Notes: a model not told the origin generated them from the sequence alone. A DNA stretch of 54,288 nt from Geminicoccaceae bacterium (GCA_028285265.1 JANQPX010000014.1:1-54288), one strand, 5' to 3'; counted from the first letter of the stretch, positions 26,519-36,120 are shown. Numbers and translations: made by a program.

Positions 26519-28459
26519 ATGATCTATCGTGCCGAGATCGATGGTTTGCGAGCTCTCGCTGTTGTTCCTGTCGTCTTGTTTCATGCCGGCTTTTATCTGT
26601 TTAGCGGCGGCTTTGTCGGGGTCGATGTCTTTTTCGTGATCAGTGGCTATCTCATCACGTCGATTATCATCAACGAAATGCGTGACGGTACGTTTAGCCT
26701 GATGAACTTCTACGTCAGAAGAGCAAAACGTATCTTGCCGGCATTGTTCTTGGTCATGCTGGTTTGTATCCCATTTTCATTTGTCTTTTTTCTTCCGATT
26801 GCCATGAAGGATTTTTCCCAAAGCCTCATGGCCGTGCCGGCTTTTCTTTCAAATGTCTTATTTTTGACGGAAAGCGGATACTTTGAGCAGGAGGCGGAGC
26901 TCAAGCCGCTTTTACATACGTGGAGCTTAGCTGTTGAGGAGCAGTACTATATCATTTTCCCATTATTATTGATGGTTCTTGGTTTCTTGGGGCGACAAGG
27001 TGTTGTCCTCGCGCTTGCTCTGTTACTCATTGTGAGTCTCGCTGCCGCAGAATGGGCCACCTCCCATATGCCCGCTGCGGCCTTTTACTTGCTACCCATG
27101 CGGGCCTGGGAGCTGCTCATCGGTGCCTTGGCAGCACTCTACCTCCAAAGGCGCGAGGTCTCGCTGCCGCCGATCGCCATGCAGGCCGGCAGCCTTTTAG
27201 GCCTTGGGCTGATTGTTGTCGCCATCTTTGCCTATGATGAATCGACCCCGTTTCCGGGCGTTTACGCGCTCCTGCCCACGATCGGTACCGCGCTCATCAT
27301 TGTGTTTGCAAGGCCGGGCACCTGGGTCAATCGGCTCTTGGGCTTAAAGCTGTTGGTTGGCCTTGGGCTGATCTCTTACAGTCTTTATCTCTGGCATCAG
27401 CCTCTTTTTGCCTTTGCCCGCTATCATAGCCCGTCTGAGCCGTCCGTGTGGATCATGCTCGGGCTTAGCCTTTCCACCTTGCCACTCGCCTATTTCAGCT
27501 GGCGCTATATCGAGCTACCGATGCGACGCCCGGCGGTGCCAGCGATGACGGTCTTCGGCGGCGCGACCTTAGCTGCGTTGGGTTTCATGGCGATCGGCCT
27601 CTTGGGCAACCAAAGTGAGGGGTTCAAAGATCAGATCCTCGCCTATCGTCTGTCCGATGATCAGCGCCAGCTCTACACCGCGATTCGATCCTCCATCGAA
27701 GGGGATCTGTCGAAGGGGACCGCCAAGGATCGCCCTTGCCAGATTCGGGTGGCGGATGCAGATGACCTGGATATCGAAACATTTCGAGGATGCGTCGACG
27801 CCCATGGGCCCGCCGTCGTGATTCTCGGCGACAGCCACGCTATCAATGTCTTCAACATCGTCGCCAAATCGGACATCAACCCCTTTGTCATTGCCATCGC
27901 CAAAGGGGGGTGTCGCGTGCATCATCAAAAGCCGCCTTGCAACTATGATGGTTTCGAGCGGTTCTTAGCGGCTCACCATGAATCGATCGCCACACTCGTC
28001 TATCACCAATCGGGCGCGTACTTCGTAAAGGACCGACATGGACGGGTTGACTCCCAAGCCGCCTTCACCGGGGAGGCCTACACCTTCGCACCTGAGACGG
28101 TGTTGGACGTGGCGACCTACCTCGATGCTCTGCGCCAGCAATATGCATTTGAGGTCAGGTGGTTGGGGCCTTTCATCGAATACCGCTATCGTCCCCGGGA
28201 CAGTTTGACGTCGTCGGTTTTCTTATCGGTCAATCCCCATTCCGAGCAGATTTTTGCCGAACTCGAGTTCCTCATTCTCGACATCATGGCACCGTTCGAA
28301 ACAGTGCCCTATACATCCTTTCACGATGTGTACCGCGTCCCCCAGCAGGCGTTTGCCGGCGCGTGTTTTCTTTTTAGGGACAGAGATCACTTTAGTCGTT
28401 GTGGGGAAGACTTGATCAGCCAGGCGCCGGGTTTGATCAGTTTTGCCCGTGGCCTTTGA
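26519..28459 (+). CDS. OafA/YrhL-type membrane acyltransferase with C-terminal SGNH domain
   Basis: From ATG 26519 the protein has 646 aa; an in-frame ATG at 26387 adds a polar, unrelated extension. The N-terminal half is an Acyltransferase_3 membrane domain: YRAEIDGLRALAVVPVVLFH with the catalytic His, FFVISGYLI, and about ten TM helices. The C-terminal half is a periplasmic SGNH-hydrolase-like domain with ILGDSHA (nucleophile Ser) and a D-x-x-H pair in RDRDHFSRCG. Such proteins O-acetylate exported polysaccharides or lipopolysaccharide. The segment 26720-26980 is noticeably AT-richer than its surroundings, which may indicate acquisition, as is common for surface-modification genes. Confidence 0.93.
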   Translation: MIYRAEIDGLRALAVVPVVLFHAGFYLFSGGFVGVDVFFVISGYLITSIIINEMRDGTFSLMNFYVRRAKRILPALFLVMLVCIPFSFVFFLPIAMKDFSQSLMAVPAFLSNVLFLTESGYFEQEAELKPLLHTWSLAVEEQYYIIFPLLLMVLGFLGRQGVVLALALLLIVSLAAAEWATSHMPAAAFYLLPMRAWELLIGALAALYLQRREVSLPPIAMQAGSLLGLGLIVVAIFAYDESTPFPGVYALLPTIGTALIIVFARPGTWVNRLLGLKLLVGLGLISYSLYLWHQPLFAFARYHSPSEPSVWIMLGLSLSTLPLAYFSWRYIELPMRRPAVPAMTVFGGATLAALGFMAIGLLGNQSEGFKDQILAYRLSDDQRQLYTAIRSSIEGDLSKGTAKDRPCQIRVADADDLDIETFRGCVDAHGPAVVILGDSHAINVFNIVAKSDINPFVIAIAKGGCRVHHQKPPCNYDGFERFLAAHHESIATLVYHQSGAYFVKDRHGRVDSQAAFTGEAYTFAPETVLDVATYLDALRQQYAFEVRWLGPFIEYRYRPRDSLTSSVFLSVNPHSEQIFAELEFLILDIMAPFETVPYTSFHDVYRVPQQAFAGACFLFRDRDHFSRCGEDLISQAPGLISFARGL

Positions 28460-28470
28460 TCGGCGTCGTC

Positions 28471-29553
28471 TCAAGACGGGGCGGTGGGCAGCCGTAGGGT
28501 TGTGATGTGGCCCTGTTTGCGGCCCGGCCGAATCGGCGTCTTGCCATAGAGATGGAGCCTAGAATTCGGCTGCTTGATAAGATCGAGCCACGCCTCCGCA
28601 GCATCGCCTAAAAGATTATCCATCTTAGCGTCAGCGAACCGTTCGGGTGCGCCGAGCGGCAAGCCTGTGATGGCCCGGACAACCTGTTCGAATTGGCTGA
28701 CCAAGCAAGCATCTATCGTCCAGTGGCCAGAGTTGTGGGGCCGCGGTGCGAGTTCGTTCACCAGAATGTCACCCTCGAAGGTTTGAAACATCTCAACAGC
28801 AACAATTCCGACAAGATCGAGCCCGTCGGCAATGCGCTCCGCCAGCGCGACGGCAGCCGTCGCTTGGCTGTCTGGAATCGGCGCCGGTGCGATTGTTTTT
28901 GCGAGGATATGGTGTTCGTGCTGGTTTTCGACTGGAACGTAGCTCGCTTTTTCACCATCCGCCGTTCTGGCGGTGATAACGGACATTTCCCGCTCGAAGG
29001 TAACGAATCCTTCAAGGACAGACTCGCTGCCACGAAGCGTATGCCAGGCGGCATCAAGATCATCGTCCGCCTGGATCATCACCTGCCCCTTACCGTCATA
29101 GCCCATCCGTCGGGTCTTCAAGACTGATGGCGCGCCGAGCGTTGTGATCGCCGACTTGAGCTCTGCGGCGGTGCTGACGGCGGCAAAAGGCGCCGTCGGG
29201 ACATCCAGGCTTTGAAGGAACTGTTTTTCCTTCAACCGGTCCTGGCAGACGGCCAGGACGTCGGGCGATGGGCAAACCGACACATCGCTCGCGATCGCTT
29301 GCAGGCCTTCGACCGGCAAATTTTCGAATTCGATGGTCACGACATCGACCGCTTGAGCAAACCGTCGCATCGCGTCGAGATCATCATAGGCTGCGACGGT
29401 GGCTTGGTCGGTGATTTGTGCAGCCGAACTCCCGGCCTGGTCGGTAAAGACGTGGACGCGATAGCCGAGCCGGGACGCGGCCTGCCCGATCATGCGGCCA
29501 AGTTGACCGCCGCCGACGATCCCAATCGTACTGTTCGGGGGTAGAATCGTCAT
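28471..29553 (-). CDS. purK: N5-carboxyaminoimidazole ribonucleotide synthase PurK
   Basis: A 360-aa ATP-grasp enzyme that carboxylates AIR to N5-CAIR with ATP and bicarbonate in purine synthesis. [12 protein letters not shown] at the N-terminus, [13 protein letters not shown], and [20 protein letters not shown] (here [18 protein letters not shown]) are PurK signatures. ATG 29553 overlaps the purE stop as ATGA, so PurE and PurK, consecutive enzymes, are translationally coupled. Confidence 0.97.
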   Translation of the reverse strand: MTILPPNSTIGIVGGGQLGRMIGQAASRLGYRVHVFTDQAGSSAAQITDQATVAAYDDLDAMRRFAQAVDVVTIEFENLPVEGLQAIASDVSVCPSPDVLAVCQDRLKEKQFLQSLDVPTAPFAAVSTAAELKSAITTLGAPSVLKTRRMGYDGKGQVMIQADDDLDAAWHTLRGSESVLEGFVTFEREMSVITARTADGEKASYVPVENQHEHHILAKTIAPAPIPDSQATAAVALAERIADGLDLVGIVAVEMFQTFEGDILVNELAPRPHNSGHWTIDACLVSQFEQVVRAITGLPLGAPERFADAKMDNLLGDAAEAWLDLIKQPNSRLHLYGKTPIRPGRKQGHITTLRLPTAPS

Positions 29554-30062
29554 GAAGTCTGCACATCGGGGTCAACGGGAACATCGCCGACCGCTTCCGT
29601 CTGCGCTTGACGCCAGGCCTCGAGGCGTCGCGCGATCGTCTTGTCCGTCAGGGCGATGATTGAGGCTGCTAAAAGTGCTGCGTTGATCGCGCCCGCCTTC
29701 CCGATGGCGAGCGTGCCAACAGGAATGCCGCCAGGCATCTGCACGATGGATAACAGGCTATCTAAACCTGACAGTGCTTTACTTTCAATTGGCACGCCTA
29801 AAACGGGAATTTGCGTCATCGATGCGACCATGCCCGGCAAGTGAGCGGCACCGCCTGCGCCAGCGATGATGACCTGGAGGCCGCGCTCGGCTGCCATTTT
29901 GGCATAGGTGACCAGTCGGTCGGGTGTTCGGTGGGCCGATACAATTCGTCGCTCTTGAGGAATCTCCAACTGTTCCAGCACGGCGGCGCCATGCATGAGG
30001 GTGGGCCAGTCGGACTGACTTCCCATGATCAATCCAATGCGTGGCGCGTCGATCCCGCTCAC
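29550..30062 (-). CDS. purE: N5-carboxyaminoimidazole ribonucleotide mutase PurE
   Basis: A 170-aa class I Pur[38 protein letters not shown] and [19 protein letters not shown] are diagnostic, the last containing the class I active-site loop. It converts N5-CAIR to CAIR. The start is GTG 30062, which overlaps the csrA stop as GTGA, so purE translation is probably coupled to csrA. Confidence 0.97.
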   Translation of the reverse strand: MSGIDAPRIGLIMGSQSDWPTLMHGAAVLEQLEIPQERRIVSAHRTPDRLVTYAKMAAERGLQVIIAGAGGAAHLPGMVASMTQIPVLGVPIESKALSGLDSLLSIVQMPGGIPVGTLAIGKAGAINAALLAASIIALTDKTIARRLEAWRQAQTEAVGDVPVDPDVQTS

Positions 30063-30313
30063 GTCTTTCGATCCGCGTCGTCTTCAGGATCCCGCGTTCG
30101 ACCGTTACCCGTGCTGCCGATCATCGAGACAGCATCCAAAGCTCGGCGGTTCGCCTCTTTGACCTGTTCGACGATCTCTGCGCGCAGGACCGACGCTTCA
30201 GCTGGAAAGTCGAATCCGAGCTTCACTGTCTTTCCCCGGACTTCGATCACTTTGACCTCGATATTATCATTGATGATCACAGCGTCGCCTGGTTTGCGGT
30301 TCAAATAGAGCAT
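30059..30313 (-). CDS. csrA: carbon storage regulator CsrA
   Basis: An 84-aa RNA-binding protein that binds GGA motifs in mRNA leaders. [20 protein letters not shown] and [16 protein letters not shown] are the conserved strands; the usual L(T)LTR start is here LYLNR. The C-terminus is longer and more acidic than in E. coli CsrA (61 aa). ATG 30313 follows AGAGGTG. The gene faces away from the flagellar operon, and csrA is often linked to flagellin control in alphaproteobacteria. No fliW is seen in the window. Confidence 0.95.
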   Translation of the reverse strand: MLYLNRKPGDAVIINDNIEVKVIEVRGKTVKLGFDFPAEASVLRAEIVEQVKEANRRALDAVSMIGSTGNGRTRDPEDDADRKT

Positions 30314-30379
30314 TGAAGCACCTCTGAAGGGTCGAATTTGTCAAATTTTCCTCCCAAAAGTGCCGTTCATGTGCGCCGT

Positions 30380-30395
30380 TTAACCGCTTGTTAAC
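30380..30395 (+). promoter_or_regulatory. CtrA-binding box upstream of flgB
   Basis: TTAA-CCGCTTG-TTAAC is an exact match to the alphaproteobacterial CtrA full site (TTAA-N7-TTAAC). It lies 66 nt before the flgB ATG and 66 nt before the divergent csrA ATG. CtrA activates early flagellar operons in Caulobacter and controls motility in many other alphaproteobacteria. Confidence 0.75.
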
Positions 30396-30461
30396 CTCAG
30401 TTGGCTTAGCCTGCAATGGCTACTCGGTGAATGAGCCTGATGTTAGGAGGCCGAACCAGCC

Positions 30462-30884
30462 ATGAGTCCCACCAATGCGCCGCTGTTCAAGCTCTTATCC
30501 GCTCGGATGAATTGGCTCTCGCAACGGCAGGCCGTGCTCGCGCAAAACATCGCCAATTCGGATACACCGGACTATCAACCGAGGGACCTTCGCGCCAAAG
30601 ATTTTAAGACATTGGCCGCGGGATTGACCGGACGATCGCCACGCCTTTCCGTTGCGCGAACCGATGGCCATCATCTCCTGGGAAAAGCGCTGGCAAGGAT
30701 TGGTCTGGCCGGCGAACAACAGCGCGAGGTCTTTGAGACAGCGCCTGACGGGAATGCCGTTATCCTTGAGGAACAGACGGCAAAGGCCGGCCAAACCGCG
30801 CTCGATCATCAGCTCGCGAGCAATATCTACAAAAAATATGTCGGAATGGTGAAGACGGCTTTGGGCTCTGCTGGCGGCGGCTGA
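30462..30884 (+). CDS. flgB: flagellar basal-body rod protein FlgB
   Basis: A 140-aa proximal-rod protein. LSQRQAVLAQNIANSDTPDYQPRDL is the N-terminal rod-protein signature (shown here around NIANSDTPDY), and the C-terminal helix ends KKYVGMVKTALG. First gene of the operon. TTAGGAGG lies 11 nt before the ATG, a slightly long spacing. Confidence 0.96.
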   Translation: MSPTNAPLFKLLSARMNWLSQRQAVLAQNIANSDTPDYQPRDLRAKDFKTLAAGLTGRSPRLSVARTDGHHLLGKALARIGLAGEQQREVFETAPDGNAVILEEQTAKAGQTALDHQLASNIYKKYVGMVKTALGSAGGG

Positions 30885-30937
30885 GTCCTGTTTTGGCTGC
30901 CCATGTGGTTCGATCTAACGCTCTGGAGAGATGACGA

Positions 30938-31345
30938 ATGGACCTTCAAGATGCGATGTCAGTTGCTGCGTCAGGGATGAAAGTCCAGGGCACCCGCCTT
31001 CGCTTGGTCGCGCAAAACGTTGCGAATGCCAACTCCACGGGCCTGGCGCCCGGCGATGATCCCTATCGGCGGCAAACCATCACCTTCGGTAACGTCCTGG
31101 ATCGAGAAATGGGCGTCGAGTTGGTCGAGGTGAAACGCACGGGCGTCGATCCAAGCCCATTTCCGCTGCATTTCGACCCCGGCCATCCCGCAGCGGATGG
31201 CGATGGCTACGTCCAAAGGCCCAATGTGAACACGCTCCTGGAAATGGCCGATATGCGCGAAGCCCAACGATCCTATGAAGCCAATTTGAATACCTTGGCG
31301 CTAGCACGCTCCATGGTTCAGCGAACGCTGGATCTGTTGCGCTAA
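30938..31345 (+). CDS. flgC: flagellar basal-body rod protein FlgC
   Basis: A 135-aa rod protein with VAQNVANANSTG near the N-terminus, YRRQTITFG in the middle and the C-terminal EMADMREAQRSYEANL motif. It polymerises with FlgB, FlgF and FlgG into the rod. GGAGAG precedes the ATG. Confidence 0.97.
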   Translation: MDLQDAMSVAASGMKVQGTRLRLVAQNVANANSTGLAPGDDPYRRQTITFGNVLDREMGVELVEVKRTGVDPSPFPLHFDPGHPAADGDGYVQRPNVNTLLEMADMREAQRSYEANLNTLALARSMVQRTLDLLR

Positions 31346-31388
31346 CGGTCCGTTGCCACCTTGTCTTTTGTCGCGTGGAGATTAATTC

Positions 31389-31709
31389 GTGCCTTCGCCT
31401 TCAAGCGTCGTTCGACCAGCGCTTGCCGCTTATGCCCAAGCCTCAGAACGGGCGGCTGCCGGCAGCATCGGCAGTGACCAACAGGACGCCGGTCCCAGTT
31501 TCGGTGATCTCTTGGCCCAGTCCGTCGACAATGCCATCGAGACCAATGAAGCGAGTGAGCGTATCAGCATTCAGGCAGCGTCGGGACAAGCCGGTCTCCA
31601 AGATGTCGTCGAAGCGGTCAATGCTGCTGAAATCAGCTTGCAAACGGTTGTCTCGATTCGTGATCGCGTGATTTCGGCCTATCAGGAAATCCTGCGGATG
31701 CCGATCTGA
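31389..31709 (+). CDS. fliE: flagellar hook-basal body protein FliE
   Basis: A 106-aa protein with a GTG start at 31389 after GTGGAG. FGDLLAQSVDNAIETNEASE and VVEAVNAAEISLQTVVSIRD and the terminal AYQEILRMPI are FliE signatures. FliE joins the MS ring to the rod. Confidence 0.95.
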   Translation: MPSPSSVVRPALAAYAQASERAAAGSIGSDQQDAGPSFGDLLAQSVDNAIETNEASERISIQAASGQAGLQDVVEAVNAAEISLQTVVSIRDRVISAYQEILRMPI

Positions 31710-31739
31710 TGACCTCTCCTCGTCCCATCGCGTGTTGCC

Positions 31740-32006
31740 ATGAACGCTGATCACGTTCTCGATATTGCGAAGGAATCAATTCTTGTGATGATCAAGATCG
31801 GTGCGCCGGTCATGGTCGTTGCGCTGGTCGTCGGTATTGTGATTGCGCTCATTCAAGCGCTGACGCAAATGCAGGAAATGACCCTTTCTTTTGTTCCGAA
31901 GATCCTTGCGATCTTCATCACCATTCTTTTGTCGCTTCCTTTTATGATGAATACGCTGACGGCTTATGGTGAAGGACTCTTCCGGCAAATCGCCTTGCTC
32001 GGTTGA
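31740..32006 (+). CDS. fliQ: flagellar export-gate protein FliQ
   Basis: An 88-aa protein with two TM helices and the conserved loop IQALTQMQEMTLSFVPKI. It is part of the FliPQR export channel. fliP is not beside it; the order flgB-flgC-fliE-fliQ-fliR-flhB is common in alphaproteobacteria. Confidence 0.96.
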   Translation: MNADHVLDIAKESILVMIKIGAPVMVVALVVGIVIALIQALTQMQEMTLSFVPKILAIFITILLSLPFMMNTLTAYGEGLFRQIALLG

Positions 32007-32011
32007 CCGCC

Positions 32012-32776
32012 ATGTTTGACCTGCCGGCCAGCGGTGACGTCTTTAGCATCTTCCTAATCTTCGTTCGTGTCGGCGCCGCGCTGATGCTGATGCCTGGTTT
32101 CAGCGAGCCCTATATCTTCAGCCGTTCCCGGTTGCTTTTCGCGTTGACGGTCAGTTTTCTTCTTGTCGGCCCTCTTTCACCCTATCTGCCACCGCCGCCA
32201 ACAGAGATGGCCGATCTGATCCTTTTGATCTTCGGCGAAGCCCTGCGCGGCTTGTTTATCGGCGGCGCGACGCGCCTCATGTTTGCCGCCCTGCATATCG
32301 CGGGCAGCACCATTGCCGTACAGTCGGGCCTTGCCACGGCGTCGGTTTTCGATCCCAATCAGTCCACCCAAGGCACGCTTCCCGGCAATTTTCTGACGAC
32401 CGTCGCCATGGTTCTGCTCTTCGTGACAGACAGTCACCACATGCTGTTGCGTGGGTTGATTCAGAGCTATGCCCATTTGCGGACAAACGACGTGTTGCCC
32501 GTTGGCGACATGGCGGGCTTCATCACCCGGATTGTCCAGCACGGCTTTGATATTGGTGTCCAGATGGCGGCCCCCTTGTTGCTGGTCGGTCTGTTGACCA
32601 ATCTGGCCATGGGCATTCTCAATCGCTTGATGCCGACCTTCCAAGTTTTCTTTATCGCTCTGCCCCTCCAACTCCTCTTGTCCTTCGCAACACTGATGTT
32701 GTCATTTGCTGCAGGTCTATTGATCTTCTTCGGCTTTCTTGAATCTGAATTCAGTATTTTGACACAAGGCGGCTGA
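32012..32776 (+). CDS. fliR: flagellar export-gate protein FliR
   Basis: A 254-aa protein with six TM helices; LIFVRVGAALMLMPGFSE, QSGLATASVFDPNQSTQ and the AMGILNRLMPTFQVFFIALP block are conserved in FliR. ATG 32012 is used; TTG 32003, in a TTGA overlap with the fliQ stop, is an alternative that adds three residues. Confidence 0.95.
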   Translation: MFDLPASGDVFSIFLIFVRVGAALMLMPGFSEPYIFSRSRLLFALTVSFLLVGPLSPYLPPPPTEMADLILLIFGEALRGLFIGGATRLMFAALHIAGSTIAVQSGLATASVFDPNQSTQGTLPGNFLTTVAMVLLFVTDSHHMLLRGLIQSYAHLRTNDVLPVGDMAGFITRIVQHGFDIGVQMAAPLLLVGLLTNLAMGILNRLMPTFQVFFIALPLQLLLSFATLMLSFAAGLLIFFGFLESEFSILTQGG

Positions 32777-32782
32777 GCAGCG

Positions 32783-33847
32783 ATGGCCGAAGAAGAGGAC
32801 CAGTCACAAAAAACAGAAGAGCCGACACAACGAAAACTTGATGACGCGCGGAAAAAAGGTCAGGTCGCGACATCGCGCGAAATCAACAATGCGTTGATGA
32901 TCTCATCGGCTGCTGCCTTCGTTGCGTTTCTTGCGCCCAATGTTGCTAATGATCTTGGCGGCATTCTTGTGCCGTTTATTGCATCCCCGCACAGTTTCAT
33001 AATCGAGATCGATGATCTTCGCTTGGGCGCTGCCGATTTCTTTTCGAATGTGGGCCTCATTCTCATCTTGCCGGCCTTACTCTTTTTGGTCGCTGCGATT
33101 GCCAGCAGCCTGGCGCAAAATGGCATCGTCGTTAGTGCGGAGCCTCTGAAACCAAAACTGGACAAGATCTCCCCCTTAAGCGGGGCGAAACGAATTTTTT
33201 CGATGAAGTCCTTCGTCGAATTCGTCAAAGGATTGTTCAAGATCAGTTTGATCGGCGCGACCGCGGTTGTTCTGATTTGGCCAGAAGCGACGACCATCAT
33301 CAAATCCGCTGAGATCGAGATGGTGGGCGTTTTGGTCATCCTGAAAAGCTTGACGCTCAAGCTTCTGATCGGGGTCGCCTCCATCGTGGTGGTCATTGCG
33401 CTGCTCGACGTTCTTTACCAGCGCTTCGAGCATCAAAAGCAGTTACGGATGTCCCGTAAGGACTTGCAGGACGAATACAAGCAAACCGAAGGTGATCCCT
33501 ATATCAAAGCGCGTTTAAAGGCCTTGCGGGCTGAACGCGCTCGTCAACGCATGATGGCGGATGTGCCTAAAGCGACGGTCGTCATCACCAATCCGACGCA
33601 CTTTGCCGTCGCCTTGCGCTACGACTCCGAAGAAATGGGCGCGCCTAAGGCTATCGCAAAAGGAGCGGATCTGGTGGCACTCAAGATGCGTGAGGTCGCC
33701 GAGGCCCATGATGTGCCGATCGTTGAGAATCCGCCGCTTGCGCGCGCGCTCTACGCCTCCGTTGATATTGGCGAAGAGATTTCACCGGACCACTACCATG
33801 CCGTGGCCAAGGTGGTGGGCTATGTCATGCGTTTGCGACGTCGCTAA
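32783..33847 (+). CDS. flhB: flagellar export switch protein FlhB
   Basis: A 354-aa protein with N-terminal EDQSQKTEEPTQRKLDDARK, four TM helices and the autocleavage motif N270-P-T-H in the cytoplasmic domain. Cleavage between Asn and Pro switches export from rod/hook to filament substrates. It begins 6 nt after the fliR stop and is the last flagellar gene of the operon. Confidence 0.97.
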   Translation: MAEEEDQSQKTEEPTQRKLDDARKKGQVATSREINNALMISSAAAFVAFLAPNVANDLGGILVPFIASPHSFIIEIDDLRLGAADFFSNVGLILILPALLFLVAAIASSLAQNGIVVSAEPLKPKLDKISPLSGAKRIFSMKSFVEFVKGLFKISLIGATAVVLIWPEATTIIKSAEIEMVGVLVILKSLTLKLLIGVASIVVVIALLDVLYQRFEHQKQLRMSRKDLQDEYKQTEGDPYIKARLKALRAERARQRMMADVPKATVVITNPTHFAVALRYDSEEMGAPKAIAKGADLVALKMREVAEAHDVPIVENPPLARALYASVDIGEEISPDHYHAVAKVVGYVMRLRRR

Positions 33848-33951
33848 CGAATTCTTTACCGAGCTTGCCTATAGGTCAAAGCCCAATCAATTGAACCATG
33901 ACATGAGAGAAACGCTGCCAAGTCTGTGATCAGCATGGACTGAGATGGCAG

Positions 33952-36120
33952 ATGATGACGACAGGACGGGACGGGTCAAACGAGCGCGAAGATCGCTCAA
34001 CGTCTTCGATCAAGACAGCCGCGACGGATGACAATCCGCTCGGCCTTCCAGAACTATCCGTGCCGCCTGTCCGCCAGCCCTGGCGTTGGCTTGGCCTCTT
34101 TACATTCGTTCTCATTGCCATGTCGATGCTGGCAACGATCCTGGTCGTCACGATCGCCCAGGACAAAAAAGCATCGCTCCTGCTGGCCGAAAAGAATCGC
34201 CTCCAGGAATCGGTATCGGGACGCGCCGAGGTCCTTAGGACATGGCTGGACGGACAACGTTCGCTGGGTCAACGGTTGGTCAATTCACCTGTCTTCAGAT
34301 TGTTTGTCACCGACCTTTCAGCGCACGATCTTCGCTTGCCTTTGCCTCGATCGCTTCAGGATCAGCGCCCGTATTTTCACCAACTCATGGCGGACTTCGC
34401 AAACCAAAGCAGCCTGGTTCGCGCGACGGTTCTCCGGCGAGATGGTGCCATCCTGCTGAGCAGTCCAGGGCCCAAGCTAGATGTCGCCGGTCTGTTGGAG
34501 CGTGTCGACGAATTGACAACAGGCAGACGCGTTCTTTACTCGCCGCTTCGCGTCATCGGCGATCAGCAGCCGCAATTGGTCATCGAGGCAATGATGGCCA
34601 TCCCAGGAGCCCAAGAACAGGACGCGGCGACCAGTGGTGCGCAGGCTTACCTGGTTCTCACCCTCGATGCGCGTCCCATCGTCGACACTGTCCTGGCGCA
34701 AAAACCGACGGATCCCCTGGATCAAGACCTCGCGATCGTTCAGCGTCGTGGCGAGGTCATCGATCGGGTCGAGATGACGACCACAGGGGCTAAGATCGTC
34801 ACCGATGTCGCTTCGACGCCTATCGAGCCCGGCGAGGGCGTTGCCTTCGGCCGCCGCGGTGACACCCGCGCCGTTTATTCGACTGCTGAAGCCATCGAGG
34901 AGACTAGCTGGTCGCTCTATCAAGCCCTTGATGCCAAAGCCGTTCTCGGACCGCTCTACACCTTCGTCGGTGTTGCCATCACGATATCAGCAATGGCTGT
35001 CTTGCTGCTCACCGCGGCCTTTTCGTCGCTATGGTGGCGTCACGACAGAAACTTTCATGTGCAGCTTCTCGATCTCTATAAGGACTATGCGGAGAAGGTC
35101 GATCAGCAGCGGCATTTCCTAAAGACGGTGATGCGATCCATTGGCGATTGGCTGGTGGTGACGACGTCGCAGGGAAGGATCATCTACGCCAATCCGTCCT
35201 TCAATGCGGTGGCCGGCCGTCGTGAGTCATCGGCGAACGGCAAAGAATGGCATGAGATCGTCGACATGTTGCCCCGTAGGGCCCCGGCGGATGACGACGT
35301 CGACGGACTGATCGACGGGAACGACTTCGACGATATTGAAATCGGACAGAAGGACTACATTGTCTCGATCAATGCGTCTGACTTTTGGGACGATGATGGT
35401 GGCCTTCAAGGCACCGTCCGCATCATCCGTGACCATAGCGATCTGATACGGGAACGTCGGCGGCGCTTGGGATCGCTATCGCAAACCGTCAATGCGTTCA
35501 TCCGTGCCGTGGAACGCCGCGATCCCTTTCTCCTGGGCCACACCAAGCGGGTTCGAGCCCACGCCATTGCCGTCGGGGCGCAATTGACATTATCCCGAGA
35601 TGACCTCGCAACCCTCGCCCTTGCCGCCTCTCTTTCCCAGGTCGGTAAGATCTTTATTCCCGAGGAGATTCTTCGCAAGCCCGATCGGCATGACATGGCC
35701 GAAGAGACCATCATGCGTGACCATATTCTGCATGCGATCGACATCCTGCAGCCGATCGATTTCGGCCTTCCCGTCGCTGAAACCTTGGCTCAAATGTATG
35801 AGCGGCTCGATGGCAGCGGGTATCCCCATGGGTTGGCGGAGGAGGACATCGGCATCAAAGCGCGTATCCTTGGGGTCGCCGACGTCTATTGTGCCCGGAC
35901 AGCGCCGCGCTCCTATCGTGAGCAGCTGAGCGCGGGCAAAGCCTTATTTCATCTGGCCAGCAATGAACAACGCTATGACCTCAAAGTGGTGTCTGCGCTC
36001 GCCGACGTCGTCGGCAATAACCAAGAGCTCGACGAGGTTGCACCCAATGACACGACATTTATCGACTCGGCGATTTGGCGAAACCACCGCGAGGGTCCGT
36101 CAATCCAAGAGGCGGTGTGA
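33952..36120 (+). CDS. membrane sensor with PAS and degenerate HD-GYP domain
   Basis: A 722-aa protein: TM1 about 46-68, a periplasmic region of about 270 residues, TM2 about 340-365, a PAS domain about 380-495, then an HD-GYP-like domain about 510-700. The GYP part survives (ERLDGSGYPHGL, G623-Y624-P625), as does ARILGVADVY. The catalytic HD pair of LLHDIGK is S562-Q563 (SLSQVGK), and the HH before ER is M615-Y616. The metal site needed for c-di-GMP hydrolysis is therefore missing, and the domain may only bind ligand or partners. It lies 104 nt after flhB, hinting at motility control. ATG 33952 or 33955. Confidence 0.88.
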   Translation: MMTTGRDGSNEREDRSTSSIKTAATDDNPLGLPELSVPPVRQPWRWLGLFTFVLIAMSMLATILVVTIAQDKKASLLLAEKNRLQESVSGRAEVLRTWLDGQRSLGQRLVNSPVFRLFVTDLSAHDLRLPLPRSLQDQRPYFHQLMADFANQSSLVRATVLRRDGAILLSSPGPKLDVAGLLERVDELTTGRRVLYSPLRVIGDQQPQLVIEAMMAIPGAQEQDAATSGAQAYLVLTLDARPIVDTVLAQKPTDPLDQDLAIVQRRGEVIDRVEMTTTGAKIVTDVASTPIEPGEGVAFGRRGDTRAVYSTAEAIEETSWSLYQALDAKAVLGPLYTFVGVAITISAMAVLLLTAAFSSLWWRHDRNFHVQLLDLYKDYAEKVDQQRHFLKTVMRSIGDWLVVTTSQGRIIYANPSFNAVAGRRESSANGKEWHEIVDMLPRRAPADDDVDGLIDGNDFDDIEIGQKDYIVSINASDFWDDDGGLQGTVRIIRDHSDLIRERRRRLGSLSQTVNAFIRAVERRDPFLLGHTKRVRAHAIAVGAQLTLSRDDLATLALAASLSQVGKIFIPEEILRKPDRHDMAEETIMRDHILHAIDILQPIDFGLPVAETLAQMYERLDGSGYPHGLAEEDIGIKARILGVADVYCARTAPRSYREQLSAGKALFHLASNEQRYDLKVVSALADVVGNNQELDEVAPNDTTFIDSAIWRNHREGPSIQEAV

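Noticed and set aside
30400..30416. TGGC...TGCA resembling a sigma-54 promoter upstream of flgB
   Set aside because: The GG and GC elements are 8 nt apart instead of the required 10.
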